Assembly: GCF_003121295.1 (NCBI RefSeq)
Contig: NZ_PHNC01000029.1
Location: 248,001 to 312,000, forward strand
Source of the DNA: Streptomyces orinoci
GTDB lineage: Bacteria; Actinomycetota; Actinomycetes; Streptomycetales; Streptomycetaceae
Length of the DNA: 64,000 nt
Direction: 5' to 3'
A program made the translations under genes and the position numbers. The notes under the pieces are model-generated. The model was not told the DNA's origin, ran no database searches, and was given only the letters and a program-made list of their open reading frames with translations. The number at the start of each line of letters is the position of its first letter. Position 1 is the first letter of the stretch. Below are positions 33,499 through 41,597 of this stretch, in pieces.

Positions 33499-36072
33499 TC
33501 AGAGGAACGGCAGCCGGACCGGGCGGTCGTCCAGCGCCGCGCCCAGGGCGAGCAGACAGCCCGCCGTTCCGGTGGCCAGATCCATGGACAGTCGCATCAT
33601 CTGGTGTCCGGGGAAGGCCAGTTCGCCTCGGTAGGACATGCCGTACCAGCCCAGCGCCCCGACCTGCGCGGCCAGCGCCGCGCGGTGGTCGCCGGGGGTG
33701 GTGGTCCGGCTGAGGTGCAGGATCATTCCGGCGCGCCCCTGGAACAGCCCCGGCTGGGCGTAGAACCGGGAGCAGGCGGCGGGCAGGATCTCCGCCCGGG
33801 CACGGGCGAGTTCCTCGTCCTCGGTGTGGGCGAGCAGTTCGTCCAGCACCATGGCGATGCCCACGCTGCCGTCGCCCAGATAGGGCATGGTGCGCCACTT
33901 CTCGTCCACCTGGCGGCTGCCGCTGGGGGTCAGCACGGTGTGGGCCAGATCCAGCCGCAGCGCATTTTTGGCCAAATCCAGCAGCGCCGGGTCGGCGGTG
34001 CGCTCATACAGCCGCAGGAAGAGCAGGGCCGGCCCACTGGCCCCGCGCAGCAGCCCCGCCCGGCCGCGCCGCGCCCGCTCCCGATCGGCCAGGTCGGCCG
34101 CCTGCCGCTCGGCCAGCAACCGGGCTGCCTCCTCGGCCCGTTGGGCCAGCCGGCTCTCGCCGGTGGTGTGCGCCAGCCGCTCCAGCACCAGGCCGATGCC
34201 GGCCAGTCCGCCGCGCAGATCCGGGGTCAGCCGCTGCCACCGTTCGGCGAGCACCGACTCCACCAGTTCCAGGGCTCTTTCGCGGTGCCCCAGCCGGTCC
34301 AGCACCAGGGCGACGCCCGCCAGCCCGTCGTACAGCCCCAGCGGGGTGCCGGCCGGCGGCGGGGCGGTGTGCCTCAGCAGCCAGTCCTCGCCGGCCTCAT
34401 AGCGCTCGGCGCCCACCTCGGCGAGGGCGTGGAGCACTCCGGCCGCGCCATGTGCCAGGCCCAGTCCGCCGCCGTCGGAGAACTGCTCCACATCGCCGGG
34501 GAACAGCCGGTCGTCCCGGTCCACGGTGGCCGAGGCGAGGATGCCGCGCACCATGGAGTCCCGGGCGGCGGGCCAGTCGGCGGTGTCCGGCAGCGCGGAG
34601 CCCGATGGCGGAACGATTGGCGGAACGATTCTGCCGGTGCCGTCCGCGGTACGCGTGATCTCCCGTACCGCCTCGTCCAGGAACTCCCTTGGCACCTCCG
34701 GGAATTCGGCGGCGATCACCTCCGCCAGATGCGCCGCCTTCTGCCGGTCGATCACCAGCAGGGTGGTCACCGGCAGGAACAGCGCCAGCCGCAGACAGGC
34801 CAGGGCATAACGGTCCACCTCCACGCCCCGGCGGTCCGGCGGGGCGAAGAAGCCGGGGTGGGCGACGACTTGACGCCCATTGTCCGCGGCGTCCGCGGCC
34901 GCCTCGAAGTCGATCAGCGCCACCGACTGCTCGTCCGGCGCCACCATCACATTGAACATATGCAGGTCGTTGAAGACCATGCCCCGGGAGTGGACGGCCG
35001 TCACGGCCTCCTCCACCGCCCGGTGCACCCGCAGCGCCCACCGGGTGTAGTCGGCCACCGCCTTCGGATCCGGGCGGGCCGCCAGCAGCGGATGCCGTTC
35101 CGCGAAGAAGGAGTTGAGCGCCCGTCCCTCGACAAAGTCCATCACCAGGAAGCGGTGGTCCCCCAGCTGGAACCAGTCCCGCACCTCGGGCGCCACACCC
35201 AGCCCCGACAGCCGCTCCAGCGCCGCCTTCTCCCGCTCCAGCCGGGCCACCGCGTCGGCGCCGTCCGAGGCCAGACCGGCGTAGGGCCGCCCCTCCTTCA
35301 GCACCACCTTGCGGCCGTTACGCCGGTCGGTACCGGTGTACACCCCGCCGCCGTTGGAGAAGTGCAGCGCCTTGTCGATGGTGTAGGGCAGCTCGCCCAC
35401 CGTGGTCGCGTTGCGCGCGGCCAGCTGCGGCCGGAGGAACTCCGGCAGGGTCACCCACTCCGGCACCCGGAACGCCGGCTCCCGCCCGTCCGGCACCAGC
35501 TTCCCCTCGCCGTCCTCCACCGCCGGCACCAGCCGCCCGCGTTCATCCACACAGAACCGCCGGGCGAACGCGCCGTAGCGCACATACAACGGCCCCTCGT
35601 GCCAGCGCAGATCGGTGAGGATATACGGCCCTGGCCAGCCGCCGATCAGCTCCTGCAACTCATTGAGCGTGAGCTCCAGTTGCCGCTCATCCGACGGGTA
35701 GATGGTCACGGCCTTGCCGCTCATGTCCCGCCCCGCGTACTTGCTGTTCCTCAGGTGCAGCAGATGCGGCGCCGGTACGAACTTGAAGGGGATGCCCCGG
35801 GCCACGCAGTAGTCCCAGACCGTGGCCGCCGTCTTCTCGGCGGTGTCCGCGGTGGCCGCCACATGGATCTTCCAGCCCTGCGCGGGCAGTTCCTTGCCGC
35901 TGGGGAACAGATGCAGCCAGTCCCCGGTACGCGCGCTCTCCCACCCTCCGGGCACCGGCCGCCGCGCCGTCTCATACAGCGCGCTCCCCTGCTCCCCGAT
36001 GCCGGCCAGCCGGTCCGGGGTCTCATAGAATTGCCCGTCCGCCAGGCAGTAGACCTCGTACCGCTTGTCCAT
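33499..36072 (-). CDS. lanKC: Class III lanthionine synthetase LanKC (RamC/AmfT-like)
   Basis: An 857-residue three-domain enzyme. Residues 1-210 form the N-terminal lyase-like domain. The kinase-like domain spans about 220-480, with a nucleotide site near GGGVYTGTDRRNGRKVVLKEG, catalytic loop FNDLHMFNVMV and DFEAAADAA. The LanC-like cyclase domain from about 520 lacks the Zn ligands of classical LanC, as expected for class III. It should phosphorylate Ser residues of the precursor at 33268, eliminate to dehydroalanine, and cyclise. The ATG at 36072 is chosen over an upstream ATG because GGGGGAGA precedes it. No transporter genes adjoin. Confidence 0.92.
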   Translation of the reverse strand: MDKRYEVYCLADGQFYETPDRLAGIGEQGSALYETARRPVPGGWESARTGDWLHLFPSGKELPAQGWKIHVAATADTAEKTAATVWDYCVARGIPFKFVPAPHLLHLRNSKYAGRDMSGKAVTIYPSDERQLELTLNELQELIGGWPGPYILTDLRWHEGPLYVRYGAFARRFCVDERGRLVPAVEDGEGKLVPDGREPAFRVPEWVTLPEFLRPQLAARNATTVGELPYTIDKALHFSNGGGVYTGTDRRNGRKVVLKEGRPYAGLASDGADAVARLEREKAALERLSGLGVAPEVRDWFQLGDHRFLVMDFVEGRALNSFFAERHPLLAARPDPKAVADYTRWALRVHRAVEEAVTAVHSRGMVFNDLHMFNVMVAPDEQSVALIDFEAAADAADNGRQVVAHPGFFAPPDRRGVEVDRYALACLRLALFLPVTTLLVIDRQKAAHLAEVIAAEFPEVPREFLDEAVREITRTADGTGRIVPPIVPPSGSALPDTADWPAARDSMVRGILASATVDRDDRLFPGDVEQFSDGGGLGLAHGAAGVLHALAEVGAERYEAGEDWLLRHTAPPPAGTPLGLYDGLAGVALVLDRLGHRERALELVESVLAERWQRLTPDLRGGLAGIGLVLERLAHTTGESRLAQRAEEAARLLAERQAADLADRERARRGRAGLLRGASGPALLFLRLYERTADPALLDLAKNALRLDLAHTVLTPSGSRQVDEKWRTMPYLGDGSVGIAMVLDELLAHTEDEELARARAEILPAACSRFYAQPGLFQGRAGMILHLSRTTTPGDHRAALAAQVGALGWYGMSYRGELAFPGHQMMRLSMDLATGTAGCLLALGAALDDRPVRLPFL

Positions 36073-36150
36073 TGTCTCCCCCGAGGTACGCCCCTGAATT
36101 GCGACGGAACGAGGCTGCCATGGGGTGCGGGGGGCGGAACAGTCACAGAT

Positions 36151-36178
36151 GTCACTGAGTGACCGTGCGGAACGCACG
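36151..36178. promoter_or_regulatory. Two palindromes upstream of lanKC
   Basis: GTCACTGAGTGAC (36151-36163) and CGTGCGGAACGCACG (36164-36178) are back-to-back perfect palindromes about 80-105 bases upstream of the lanKC start. They are candidate operators, perhaps for the LuxR-type regulator; direct evidence is lacking. Confidence 0.45.
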
Positions 36179-36304
36179 AGTAACAAGGGTGAGTTGAGGA
36201 CAGTGTACGCACCATGCGGGAAATCGGCGCAGACCGGTGCGGGGGGCCGTCCGGCCCGATGAACGGTGCGCCCCCGGGCGCTGAACGCGCAGGGCGCCCC
36301 TCCC

Positions 36305-36778
36305 CTACTCAGTGGCCCCCTCCACCCACCCCTCCCGCTCCTCCCTCAACTCGAACCACACCCGCTTCCCCATGAGTTGCAGCTCGTCCCAGATCCCGCT
36401 GACGCCGGACGCGTGAGCGATCTCTTGCACGAGCGCGAGCCCACGACCGCTCTCTTCGTCGTCCCGGGCCTGCCGGGGCCATGGCAGGCGGCGGATGTTG
36501 TCATCGCATACGGCCACGACCACGCCGTTGGTGTGCGCCGTCAACTCAATGCGCAGGCTGCGCACTCCGGCGTGCTGGACGACGTTGGTCACGACGTCGG
36601 AGACGCAGACGCAAGCGTCATCACTCAGGCCGAGGTGCCCCGTCGCCTCGAGTGCGCCAGCGACGAACCGCCTCGCCAGCAGGGGGGTACGGCGGTTTGC
36701 CGGGGCGGTCAACTCATAGTGGGACTGTGCTGCTTCTTCGCGGATGGTGCTCGTGGCAGCGGCCACTGCTGTGCCCAT
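36305..36778 (-). CDS. HATPase anti-sigma-factor-like protein (AbaA/RsbW type)
   Basis: A 157-residue single-domain ATP-binding protein of the RsbW/SpoIIAB-like group. The N box is CVSDVVTNVVQHAGV and the G1/G2 boxes are VVAVCDDNIRRLPW and ESGRGLALVQEIAH. Such proteins bind sigma factors or anti-sigma antagonists. The ATG at 36778 is chosen because GGAGAC precedes it and the upstream frame lacks coding character. With the divergent XRE and DUF397 genes it forms the WhiJ-type trio frequently repeated in Streptomyces genomes. Confidence 0.8.
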   Translation of the reverse strand: MGTAVAAATSTIREEAAQSHYELTAPANRRTPLLARRFVAGALEATGHLGLSDDACVCVSDVVTNVVQHAGVRSLRIELTAHTNGVVVAVCDDNIRRLPWPRQARDDEESGRGLALVQEIAHASGVSGIWDELQLMGKRVWFELREEREGWVEGATE

Positions 36779-37032
36779 GGCGGTCTCCCCAACGCGATAC
36801 CTGGCGGTCGGCACTCCTCGGGGCCATCCGTGGCCCGGCCAGCCATGGGCGAACGTCGCTGCGGCAGCTGCGCTTCGGTTCATTCCCTGGCAATGAGGTG
36901 CGCAGTTTGAGCAGACCACACTCAGCATCCGTAGCACGAGTTCTACTTCCACATCCAACCCGTTGGAGTGCTGTGTCGCTCAACTGACCAACGTGGCACC
37001 ATGGGAGCACCCCGTGAGGAGGCAGGACGCAC

Positions 37033-37884
37033 GTGCCACCGAGAGCAGCACCAACCGCACGGCAACAGCGACTTGGCGCCGAGCTACGCAAGCTGCGCGA
37101 GCACGCCGGGATGACCGCACCCCAAGCCGCGAAGCACCTTGGCACCAACCGAACCGGCATCAGCAACATCGAAGCCGGCCGCTTTGGGGTGAGCGCCGAG
37201 CGCGTCAGAGCGCTGGCCCGCATCTATGCGTGCCAAGACACGGCCTACGTGAACGCGTTGGCCGTCATGGCCGAAGAACGCGGCAGAGGCTGGTGGGAGG
37301 AGTACCGCGGCTCCATCGCGACCGGCGCCCTCGATGTGGCTGAACTTGAGCACCACGCCTGTCGGATTCGGACGGTCCAGATCCTCCATATGCCGGGCCT
37401 CCTGCAGACCGAGGACTACGCGAAGGCCGTACTTGCCACAGCCATCCCTTCCCCACCATCAGCTGTCCTGCGGCGCAGACTTTCCTTCCGCATGCGGCGC
37501 AGGGACGTTTTGGACAGTGCAGGGGCGCCTGACTGCACCTTCCTCATCCACGAGTCCGCGATGCGGATGCAGTTCGGCGGCCCGAAGGTTACCCGGCGGC
37601 AGCTGGAGCACGTGCTCGAAGCGACCGAGCGGGACAACATCACAGTTCGAGTCATCCCCTTCGCGGCAGGCGGCTTTCCCAACGCGGGGATCTCCACGCT
37701 TTACGCTGCCGGACCCGTTCCTCAACTGGACACCGTTCACCTGGACGTCGCCCAGGGCAGCGCCCTTCTGAATGACGAGCACTGTCTGGCAAACTACCGA
37801 GCAATCCTTGACAGGGTGGAAGACGTGTCGTTGTCAGCCTCAGACACCGGTGCACTGATGCTGGACCTTATCAAGTCTCTCTAA
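37033..37884 (+). CDS. XRE-family regulator of the WhiJ/Scr1 type (DUF5753)
   Basis: A 283-residue protein. Residues 10-65 form a helix-turn-helix (LGAELRKLREHAGMTAPQAAKHLG, then RTGISNIEAGRFGVS). The DUF5753 domain follows, with the landmarks LLQTEDYAKAVLATA, HESAMRMQFGGPKVTRRQLEHVLEA, VRVIPFAAGGFPNAG and LANYRAILDRV. Family members such as WhiJ influence development, and Scr1-type proteins pair with DUF397 partners in toxin-antitoxin-like modules. The GTG at 37033 has GAGGAGG upstream. The DUF397 gene starts 12 bases after its stop. Confidence 0.9.
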   Translation: MPPRAAPTARQQRLGAELRKLREHAGMTAPQAAKHLGTNRTGISNIEAGRFGVSAERVRALARIYACQDTAYVNALAVMAEERGRGWWEEYRGSIATGALDVAELEHHACRIRTVQILHMPGLLQTEDYAKAVLATAIPSPPSAVLRRRLSFRMRRRDVLDSAGAPDCTFLIHESAMRMQFGGPKVTRRQLEHVLEATERDNITVRVIPFAAGGFPNAGISTLYAAGPVPQLDTVHLDVAQGSALLNDEHCLANYRAILDRVEDVSLSASDTGALMLDLIKSL

Positions 37885-37896
37885 AGGCCTCTGACC

Positions 37897-38124
37897 ATGA
37901 CAGGCATATCCTGGAAAAAATCGCCGTTCTCGACAGACGGGAACGATTGTATCGAGCTGTCCCGAAACGGGGGTACGGCTTTCCTTCGGGAGAGCGCTGA
38001 CCCCGAAGTCGTTTTGCGCATAGGGCTACGCGCCCTTCGAGCTCTCTTCGGCAGCATAGGTGCGGGCAGAGATTCAAGCACCCCATTGTGCGACGTCCCA
38101 CACCGCTCTGAATTCTGCGCTTGA
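37897..38124 (+). CDS. DUF397 domain protein (WhiJ partner)
   Basis: A 75-residue small protein. The DUF397 pattern is ISWKKSPFSTDGNDCIELSRNGGTAFLRESADPE. It is typical of the partners encoded after XRE/DUF5753 genes. The final ~25 residues (GAGRDSSTPLCDVPHRSEFCA) extend past the usual end (~60 residues) and overlap the convergent DUF6881 gene by 51 bases, which suggests a 3' end altered by insertion of the adjacent accessory DNA. The ATG at 37897 has a weak ribosome binding site, probably coupled to the gene upstream. Confidence 0.8.
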   Translation: MTGISWKKSPFSTDGNDCIELSRNGGTAFLRESADPEVVLRIGLRALRALFGSIGAGRDSSTPLCDVPHRSEFCA

Positions 38125-38355
38125 GATAGCGCTGGCCGAGAACTCCGGTTGCCGTGCGACGTCCTCGATATCGCCCACAGGGACCTCGCTCAGCCCCACC
38201 TCTCGCCCTTCATGAGATTCGTCGGCTTTCAACAGCCTGCCGTCCCGGAACCCTACAACTTTTCTGACCTCGTAACCGTCCGATCCGATCTCACTGTAGA
38301 TGACGCTTGGCTCGTCATCGAAGTCGTGATGCCATACAAATTTCCAGCACTGCAT
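38074..38355 (-). CDS. DUF6881-like protein, possible immunity protein
   Basis: A 93-residue protein with the DUF6881 pattern (QCWKFVWHHDFDDEPSVIYSE, GYEVRKVVGFRDGRL, ADESHEGREVGLSEVP). Such small single-domain proteins are commonly linked to polymorphic toxin loci, where they may act as immunity proteins. ATG at 38355; a GGAAAG site precedes. It converges with and overlaps the DUF397 gene, and the next gene upstream on the same strand ends 1 base away. Confidence 0.7.
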   Translation of the reverse strand: MQCWKFVWHHDFDDEPSVIYSEIGSDGYEVRKVVGFRDGRLLKADESHEGREVGLSEVPVGDIEDVARQPEFSASAISSAEFRAVWDVAQWGA

Positions 38356-38356
38356 A

Positions 38357-38692
38357 TCAATTCTTTCCCGAGGCTGCCCTTCGCCCGCTATCAGGGACGT
38401 GACTGCACTCCGCCACAGCACCTAAGCGATTGAGAAGGCCCTCAAGCGCTTCCCTGAGATTGTCTTCTGTGAATGCTTCTCTGTGCTCGTGCCACAGTTC
38501 TCCAGTGGCGACTTCAGCACAGGCCAGCTCTATGGCACCGCTGCCCCAAAAGGTGAATTGACCCACGAATTGTTCATTGTCGATCGCCAGAGAGACGCTG
38601 CGCTCCTGCCACTCAACGCGCGTTACATCAAGTGTCACTTCCCAGCCGGCCTGGCGTAGGGTGGCCGAGTTATCGTCCACCCAGGCCCTCAA
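38357..38692 (-). CDS. Hypothetical small protein (possible immunity protein)
   Basis: A 111-residue acidic protein (RAWVDDNSATLRQAGWEV, SVSLAIDNEQFVGQFTFWGSGAIELAC, HREAFTEDNLREALEGLLNRL). The compact alpha+beta composition, low pI and position resemble immunity proteins of toxin loci. The start codon is uncertain; the frame opens at 38692. The Lys, Asn and Ile content is higher than in core genes, as for its neighbours. Function not recognised. Confidence 0.55.
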   Translation of the reverse strand: MRAWVDDNSATLRQAGWEVTLDVTRVEWQERSVSLAIDNEQFVGQFTFWGSGAIELACAEVATGELWHEHREAFTEDNLREALEGLLNRLGAVAECSHVPDSGRRAASGKN

Positions 38693-38833
38693 GACCTCCC
38701 CCTAGGTGGAAACTTTTCTGCATGCACCATCAAGCGTCTCTCACCGACCGTCCGCGGGAATGACGCTCTCACCCCTGCGACCGAATCGCCACTGGGTATA
38801 ACGCCACCTCGCCGCCTTGCAGTGACCCCAGAG

Positions 38834-39148
38834 TCAATCGCCAAATTGATTTCTGATGGACTCTACTCGTGCATTGAGCAGCTGGATCCACATGTTGTCA
38901 GGGTTATTCGTATACTCGGCAGTCTGCGCCCCAGGCGCAGTTTCGATGAGGTGCAGCAGGGTCCAGGAGAGGCCAAAACAGTTGTCTTCGCCGAAGACAG
39001 TCGTGAGCGCTTGGGCCTCCTCGTCCGAGATCGGACCTTTGATTCGCTCCAGGAGACGCTGAGTCTCTGCGATCTCTTCAACAGATGCATCTTCAGATGG
39101 GAAGGGACCCGCCTCCAGCATGTCCTCTACCTCAGGCCTCAAGGTCAT
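38834..39148 (-). CDS. Hypothetical helical protein, probable immunity partner of the adjacent toxin remnant
   Basis: A 104-residue acidic helical protein (VEEIAETQRLLERIKGPISDEEAQALTTVFG, CFGLSWTLLHLIETAP, NMWIQLLNARVESIRNQFGD). It starts 9 bases after the end of a toxin-like remnant, the classical toxin-immunity order. A GGAGAT-like site precedes the ATG at 39148. I do not recognise a named Imm family; the assignment is by size, charge and position. Confidence 0.55.
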   Translation of the reverse strand: MTLRPEVEDMLEAGPFPSEDASVEEIAETQRLLERIKGPISDEEAQALTTVFGEDNCFGLSWTLLHLIETAPGAQTAEYTNNPDNMWIQLLNARVESIRNQFGD

Positions 39149-39157
39149 GAAATCTCC

Positions 39158-39425
39158 TTAAATCATGCCGATGCCTCGGTAATAGGCGAGTAGGTCTTGA
39201 ATTCCGTGATTGAAGTACGACGGATCCCCGTAGTGTATCTCACCTATTCGCCGCACGTCCCAGATATCCTTTTGCGAGTACTTCACGGAAGGAGAGTCCA
39301 GCATCTTGACCCTTGATGATTCTACCTTTTGCGCCATACGTGCGCGTGAGGACGTGATCCTCATGCTTTATAACAATCGCTCCACCCTCGCGCCTGGACA
39401 GAAACCCGAGTCCGTCTTGTGGCAT
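39158..39425 (-). pseudogene. Frameshifted toxin-domain-like remnant
   Basis: Two overlapping frames join into one protein if a single base is removed near 39268-39274 (a CCTTTT run). The first frame gives IVIKHEDHVLTRTYGAKG up to FREVLAK, and the second continues DIWDVRRIGEIHYGDPSY and ends LLAYYRGIGMI. The joined 88-residue product resembles the C-terminal module of a secreted polymorphic toxin, cut off from any N-terminal part. It could also be a sequencing error. The gene after it may encode immunity. Confidence 0.5.
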
Positions 39426-39436
39426 GTGGTGAGGCG

Positions 39437-39583
39437 TTAGTCCGTCGCCAGGGACGCCGGGCTCGAGATCACCGAATCGTCATGCACCGGTGTCAGCACT
39501 TCGGTACGGCGGAATTCGCCAATCAGCGCCCGCGGATTGCCCTGCCGGGCGTAAAGCGTTGTTAGTTCGTCAGTCAACGACAT
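39437..39583 (-). pseudogene. Truncated SseB-like N-terminal fragment
   Basis: A 48-residue frame with a good ribosome binding site (GGAGGGAC) and ATG at 39583. LTDELTTLYARQGNPRALIG followed by EFRRTEVLTPV matches the start of Streptomyces SseB-family proteins, which continue for over 100 residues; here the frame ends at TAA after DDSVISSPASLATD. It seems to be the 5' stub of a gene interrupted by the toxin-locus DNA. Confidence 0.55.
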
Positions 39584-39593
39584 CTATAGGTCC

Positions 39594-39621
39594 CTCCCCG
39601 GTCAGAGAGGTTACCGGGGAG
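39594..39621. promoter_or_regulatory. Inverted repeat upstream of the SseB stub
   Basis: CTCCCCGGT (39594-39602) and ACCGGGGAG (39613-39621) are perfect 9-base arms around a 10-base loop, overlapping the ribosome binding region of the SseB stub. It may be an operator or an RNA hairpin. The following stretch to 39811 holds no gene I can see. Confidence 0.45.
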
Positions 39622-39811
39622 GAGTGACAGTGCGGGCTGAGGGGCGGGTGCGACGCCGTTTCGCGCCTGCGGCGCGGCTGCCCCCGACCGCGCACCACCC
39701 CTGACCGTTGTCCGAAGACGTCGGGCTCTCTCGTAGGGGCCAAGCGCCGTTGGCGGCGATCCCGAGACAAGTAGGGGTTAACGTCTCCCAAAAAGGAGAG
39801 GAAGACACTCT

Positions 39812-39892
39812 CGCCCCCGGTTACCGCCGGGAACTCACTCGCAGCCGCAGCCGGCGGCACCCCGCCCGCGCCAGCGACCACCCCGGCCGCCC
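39812..39892 (-). pseudogene. Duplicated 3' end of the M50 protease gene (left repeat copy)
   Basis: 75 of 81 bases match 43519-43599, the last codons and stop of the M50 gene plus 9 bases beyond. Read on the minus strand it encodes GRPGWSLARAGCRRLRLRVS then SRR and stop, versus GRPGWLLLRAGWRRLRLRVS in the intact gene. No further M50 sequence lies upstream. It is either an att-like direct repeat bounding an inserted element or the remains of a second M50 gene. Confidence 0.75.
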
Positions 39893-39990
39893 GGCGTCCG
39901 GTCTCCTCAGAAAGCCCCGCCTCCTGATGCTCATCAGGCGGCGTTGCTTGTGAGTTGGCTGGTTGGTGTGACGGGCCGGGGTGGCGCTGG

Positions 39991-40227
39991 TCAGTCGATC
40001 AGGTCGGCTGTCCAGTACCGATGGACGATCTCACGGTAGGTGCCGCCGTGCTGTTGGTTGCGTCCGCTGTGGCTGAACGCCCAGTCGCGGCACCGCTCGA
40101 ATTCCGGGTGCATGCCCGATCGTTCACCGCACCCCATGCACTCCAGCTCGTGCGAGACCAGCGGGGTGCCGGGCACCTTGGTGGACATGATTCGCCAGCG
40201 AGCAAAACGGAATGTGGTGCGGGTCAT
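39991..40227 (-). CDS. DUF7848-like small protein
   Basis: A 78-residue protein: TTFRFARWRIMSTKVPGTPL, a CMGCGERSGMHP zinc-knuckle-like half, and CRDWAFSHSGRNQQHGGTYREI. This matches small Streptomyces proteins of the DUF7848 type, usually in accessory regions next to XRE regulators. ATG at 40227 with GGGGAGGGG upstream; the start overlaps the stop of the preceding small gene by 4 bases (ATGA), indicating coupling. Confidence 0.7.
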   Translation of the reverse strand: MTRTTFRFARWRIMSTKVPGTPLVSHELECMGCGERSGMHPEFERCRDWAFSHSGRNQQHGGTYREIVHRYWTADLID

Positions 40228-40442
40228 CGCCCCTCCCCTGACATCAGGTTGATGCCGTGGGCGGTGATGACGACTCGGACGCCGTCTCGTAGGGTGATGG
40301 GTGGCTGGGCGCATCCGCAGCGCCTTTGTGCGGGCCGTTGAGTGGATGACTGCGGGGCGGTGTGCGGGGGCGATGCAGGGGTGCTGGTGGCCGGATGGGA
40401 TTGCCTGGCTCGGGTGAGCCATTGGCGGATACGGTTGAACAT
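40224..40442 (-). CDS. Small hypothetical protein coupled to the DUF7848 gene
   Basis: A 72-residue basic protein: FNRIRQWLTRARQSHP, a Pro/Ser/Thr-rich middle, and CGCAQPPITLRDGVRVVITAHGINL at the end. Its stop overlaps the DUF7848 start, and it is divergent from the XRE-TPR regulator. This gene pair recurs next to XRE genes in Streptomyces accessory regions, as I recall the family. The role is unknown. Confidence 0.6.
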   Translation of the reverse strand: MFNRIRQWLTRARQSHPATSTPASPPHTAPQSSTQRPAQRRCGCAQPPITLRDGVRVVITAHGINLMSGEGR

Positions 40443-40542
40443 GTCGCGCTCCTTCGCAGCGTGGCCGTGCCCCGGGGCCGTGCTAGCGGTCGCCGGGGTC
40501 TGTCATCTTCCCGGCTCATGAGGCGAGTTGGGCCCTGTCAGG

Positions 40543-40567
40543 TGTTGACTACAGTGGGAAGTCAACA
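40543..40567. promoter_or_regulatory. Palindrome upstream of the XRE-TPR gene
   Basis: TGTTGACT (40543-40550) and AGTCAACA (40560-40567) are perfect inverted arms around a 9-base centre. They overlap a TTGACT -35-like hexamer and lie 25 bases upstream of the XRE-TPR start, as expected for autoregulation. Confidence 0.6.
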
Positions 40568-40591
40568 GACACACTCACGGCGGGATCACCA

Positions 40592-41566
40592 ATGCCCGGT
40601 CAAACGTTCGGCGAGGCGGCCAAGGAAGCACTACGTCAGCGGGGAACGTCACTGAGAGCCGCCGCCCGCGATATGAAGTACGACCCCGCATACCTTTCAC
40701 GCGTTCTGTCCGGGAAACAGCTTCCCTCGCCCCAACTTGCAAGGCACATCGATAAGTTGATCGGCGCCAATGGGACTCTGGCTGCCCTGGCATCTGCGAC
40801 GAACGGGGACAGCATTTCACGCCTGGCCAAAGCGATTGAGAACCCCTCTCGCATCGACGCAGGAACCGTAAAAGCGCTTGCTGATGTCCTTTGGACCCAA
40901 AGGCAATTGGAAGATGCGGTAGGGCCCCGTGCGGTGCTTCCGGCCATGCGGGCCCCATTGGCCACAATCAAGGACTTGGCGCGTGGTGCGCGGGGAACAC
41001 ATCGCAGCGCCTTTGTGGCTGTTGCCGCTGAATGGGTCCAGTACACAGGGTGGCTGCATGCCGCCATTCGCAGGGATGAACGCGCGATTGATCTGCTCTC
41101 ACGGGCCGAGGAGTTGGCCGACGAGGCCGACGATCCAACCATTGCCGCGATCGCGGTCAGCTTCAAAGGGTACGTGGCGCGCCAACAAGGAAGACACAGG
41201 GGTGTGGTACGCAACGCGATGGCGGCGCTGCACACGCCCGGGGTCCACCCGGCACAGCGCTGTTTCGACACACTTCAAGCGGCTCAGGGTTACGCCTCGG
41301 CTGGAGAGAAGCGGGAAGCCATCAAGATGCTTGATGAGGCTGTGCTTCTGACTCAGAAAGAAGTCGAGCCCCCACCCTCTCTTTACTGGTACCGCCCGCC
41401 GTTCTTCCAGATGAACATCGGTATGGTCTATCTCGGCCTGAACAAGTACACAGACGCCGTCGATTTCCTCAAAGAGGGCCTGGACGGACTGCCAGAGGAT
41501 CAGCGTTCAGCCGAGTGGACAGGTGAATACCGCCAATCTCTGCAACAGGCTGTAGGTGCATGTTGA
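40592..41566 (+). CDS. XRE-family regulator with TPR-like C-terminal domain
   Basis: A 324-residue protein. Residues 5-60 are a helix-turn-helix (FGEAAKEALRQRGTSLRAAARDM, then YDPAYLSRVLSGKQLPSPQL). The remainder is helical with TPR-like repeats (AVAAEWVQYTGWLHAAIRRDERAIDLLSRA, QAAQGYASAGEKREAIKMLDEA, MNIGMVYLGLNKYTDAVDFLKEGL). Similar regulators sense peptides or small ligands with the TPR domain. It is divergent from the two small genes at 39991-40442, with a palindrome in the shared promoter region. Codon use is less GC-biased than the core genome. Confidence 0.87.
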   Translation: MPGQTFGEAAKEALRQRGTSLRAAARDMKYDPAYLSRVLSGKQLPSPQLARHIDKLIGANGTLAALASATNGDSISRLAKAIENPSRIDAGTVKALADVLWTQRQLEDAVGPRAVLPAMRAPLATIKDLARGARGTHRSAFVAVAAEWVQYTGWLHAAIRRDERAIDLLSRAEELADEADDPTIAAIAVSFKGYVARQQGRHRGVVRNAMAALHTPGVHPAQRCFDTLQAAQGYASAGEKREAIKMLDEAVLLTQKEVEPPPSLYWYRPPFFQMNIGMVYLGLNKYTDAVDFLKEGLDGLPEDQRSAEWTGEYRQSLQQAVGAC

Positions 41567-41597
41567 ACACCCTGGCCACTGTCGCCATAACGGCGCA

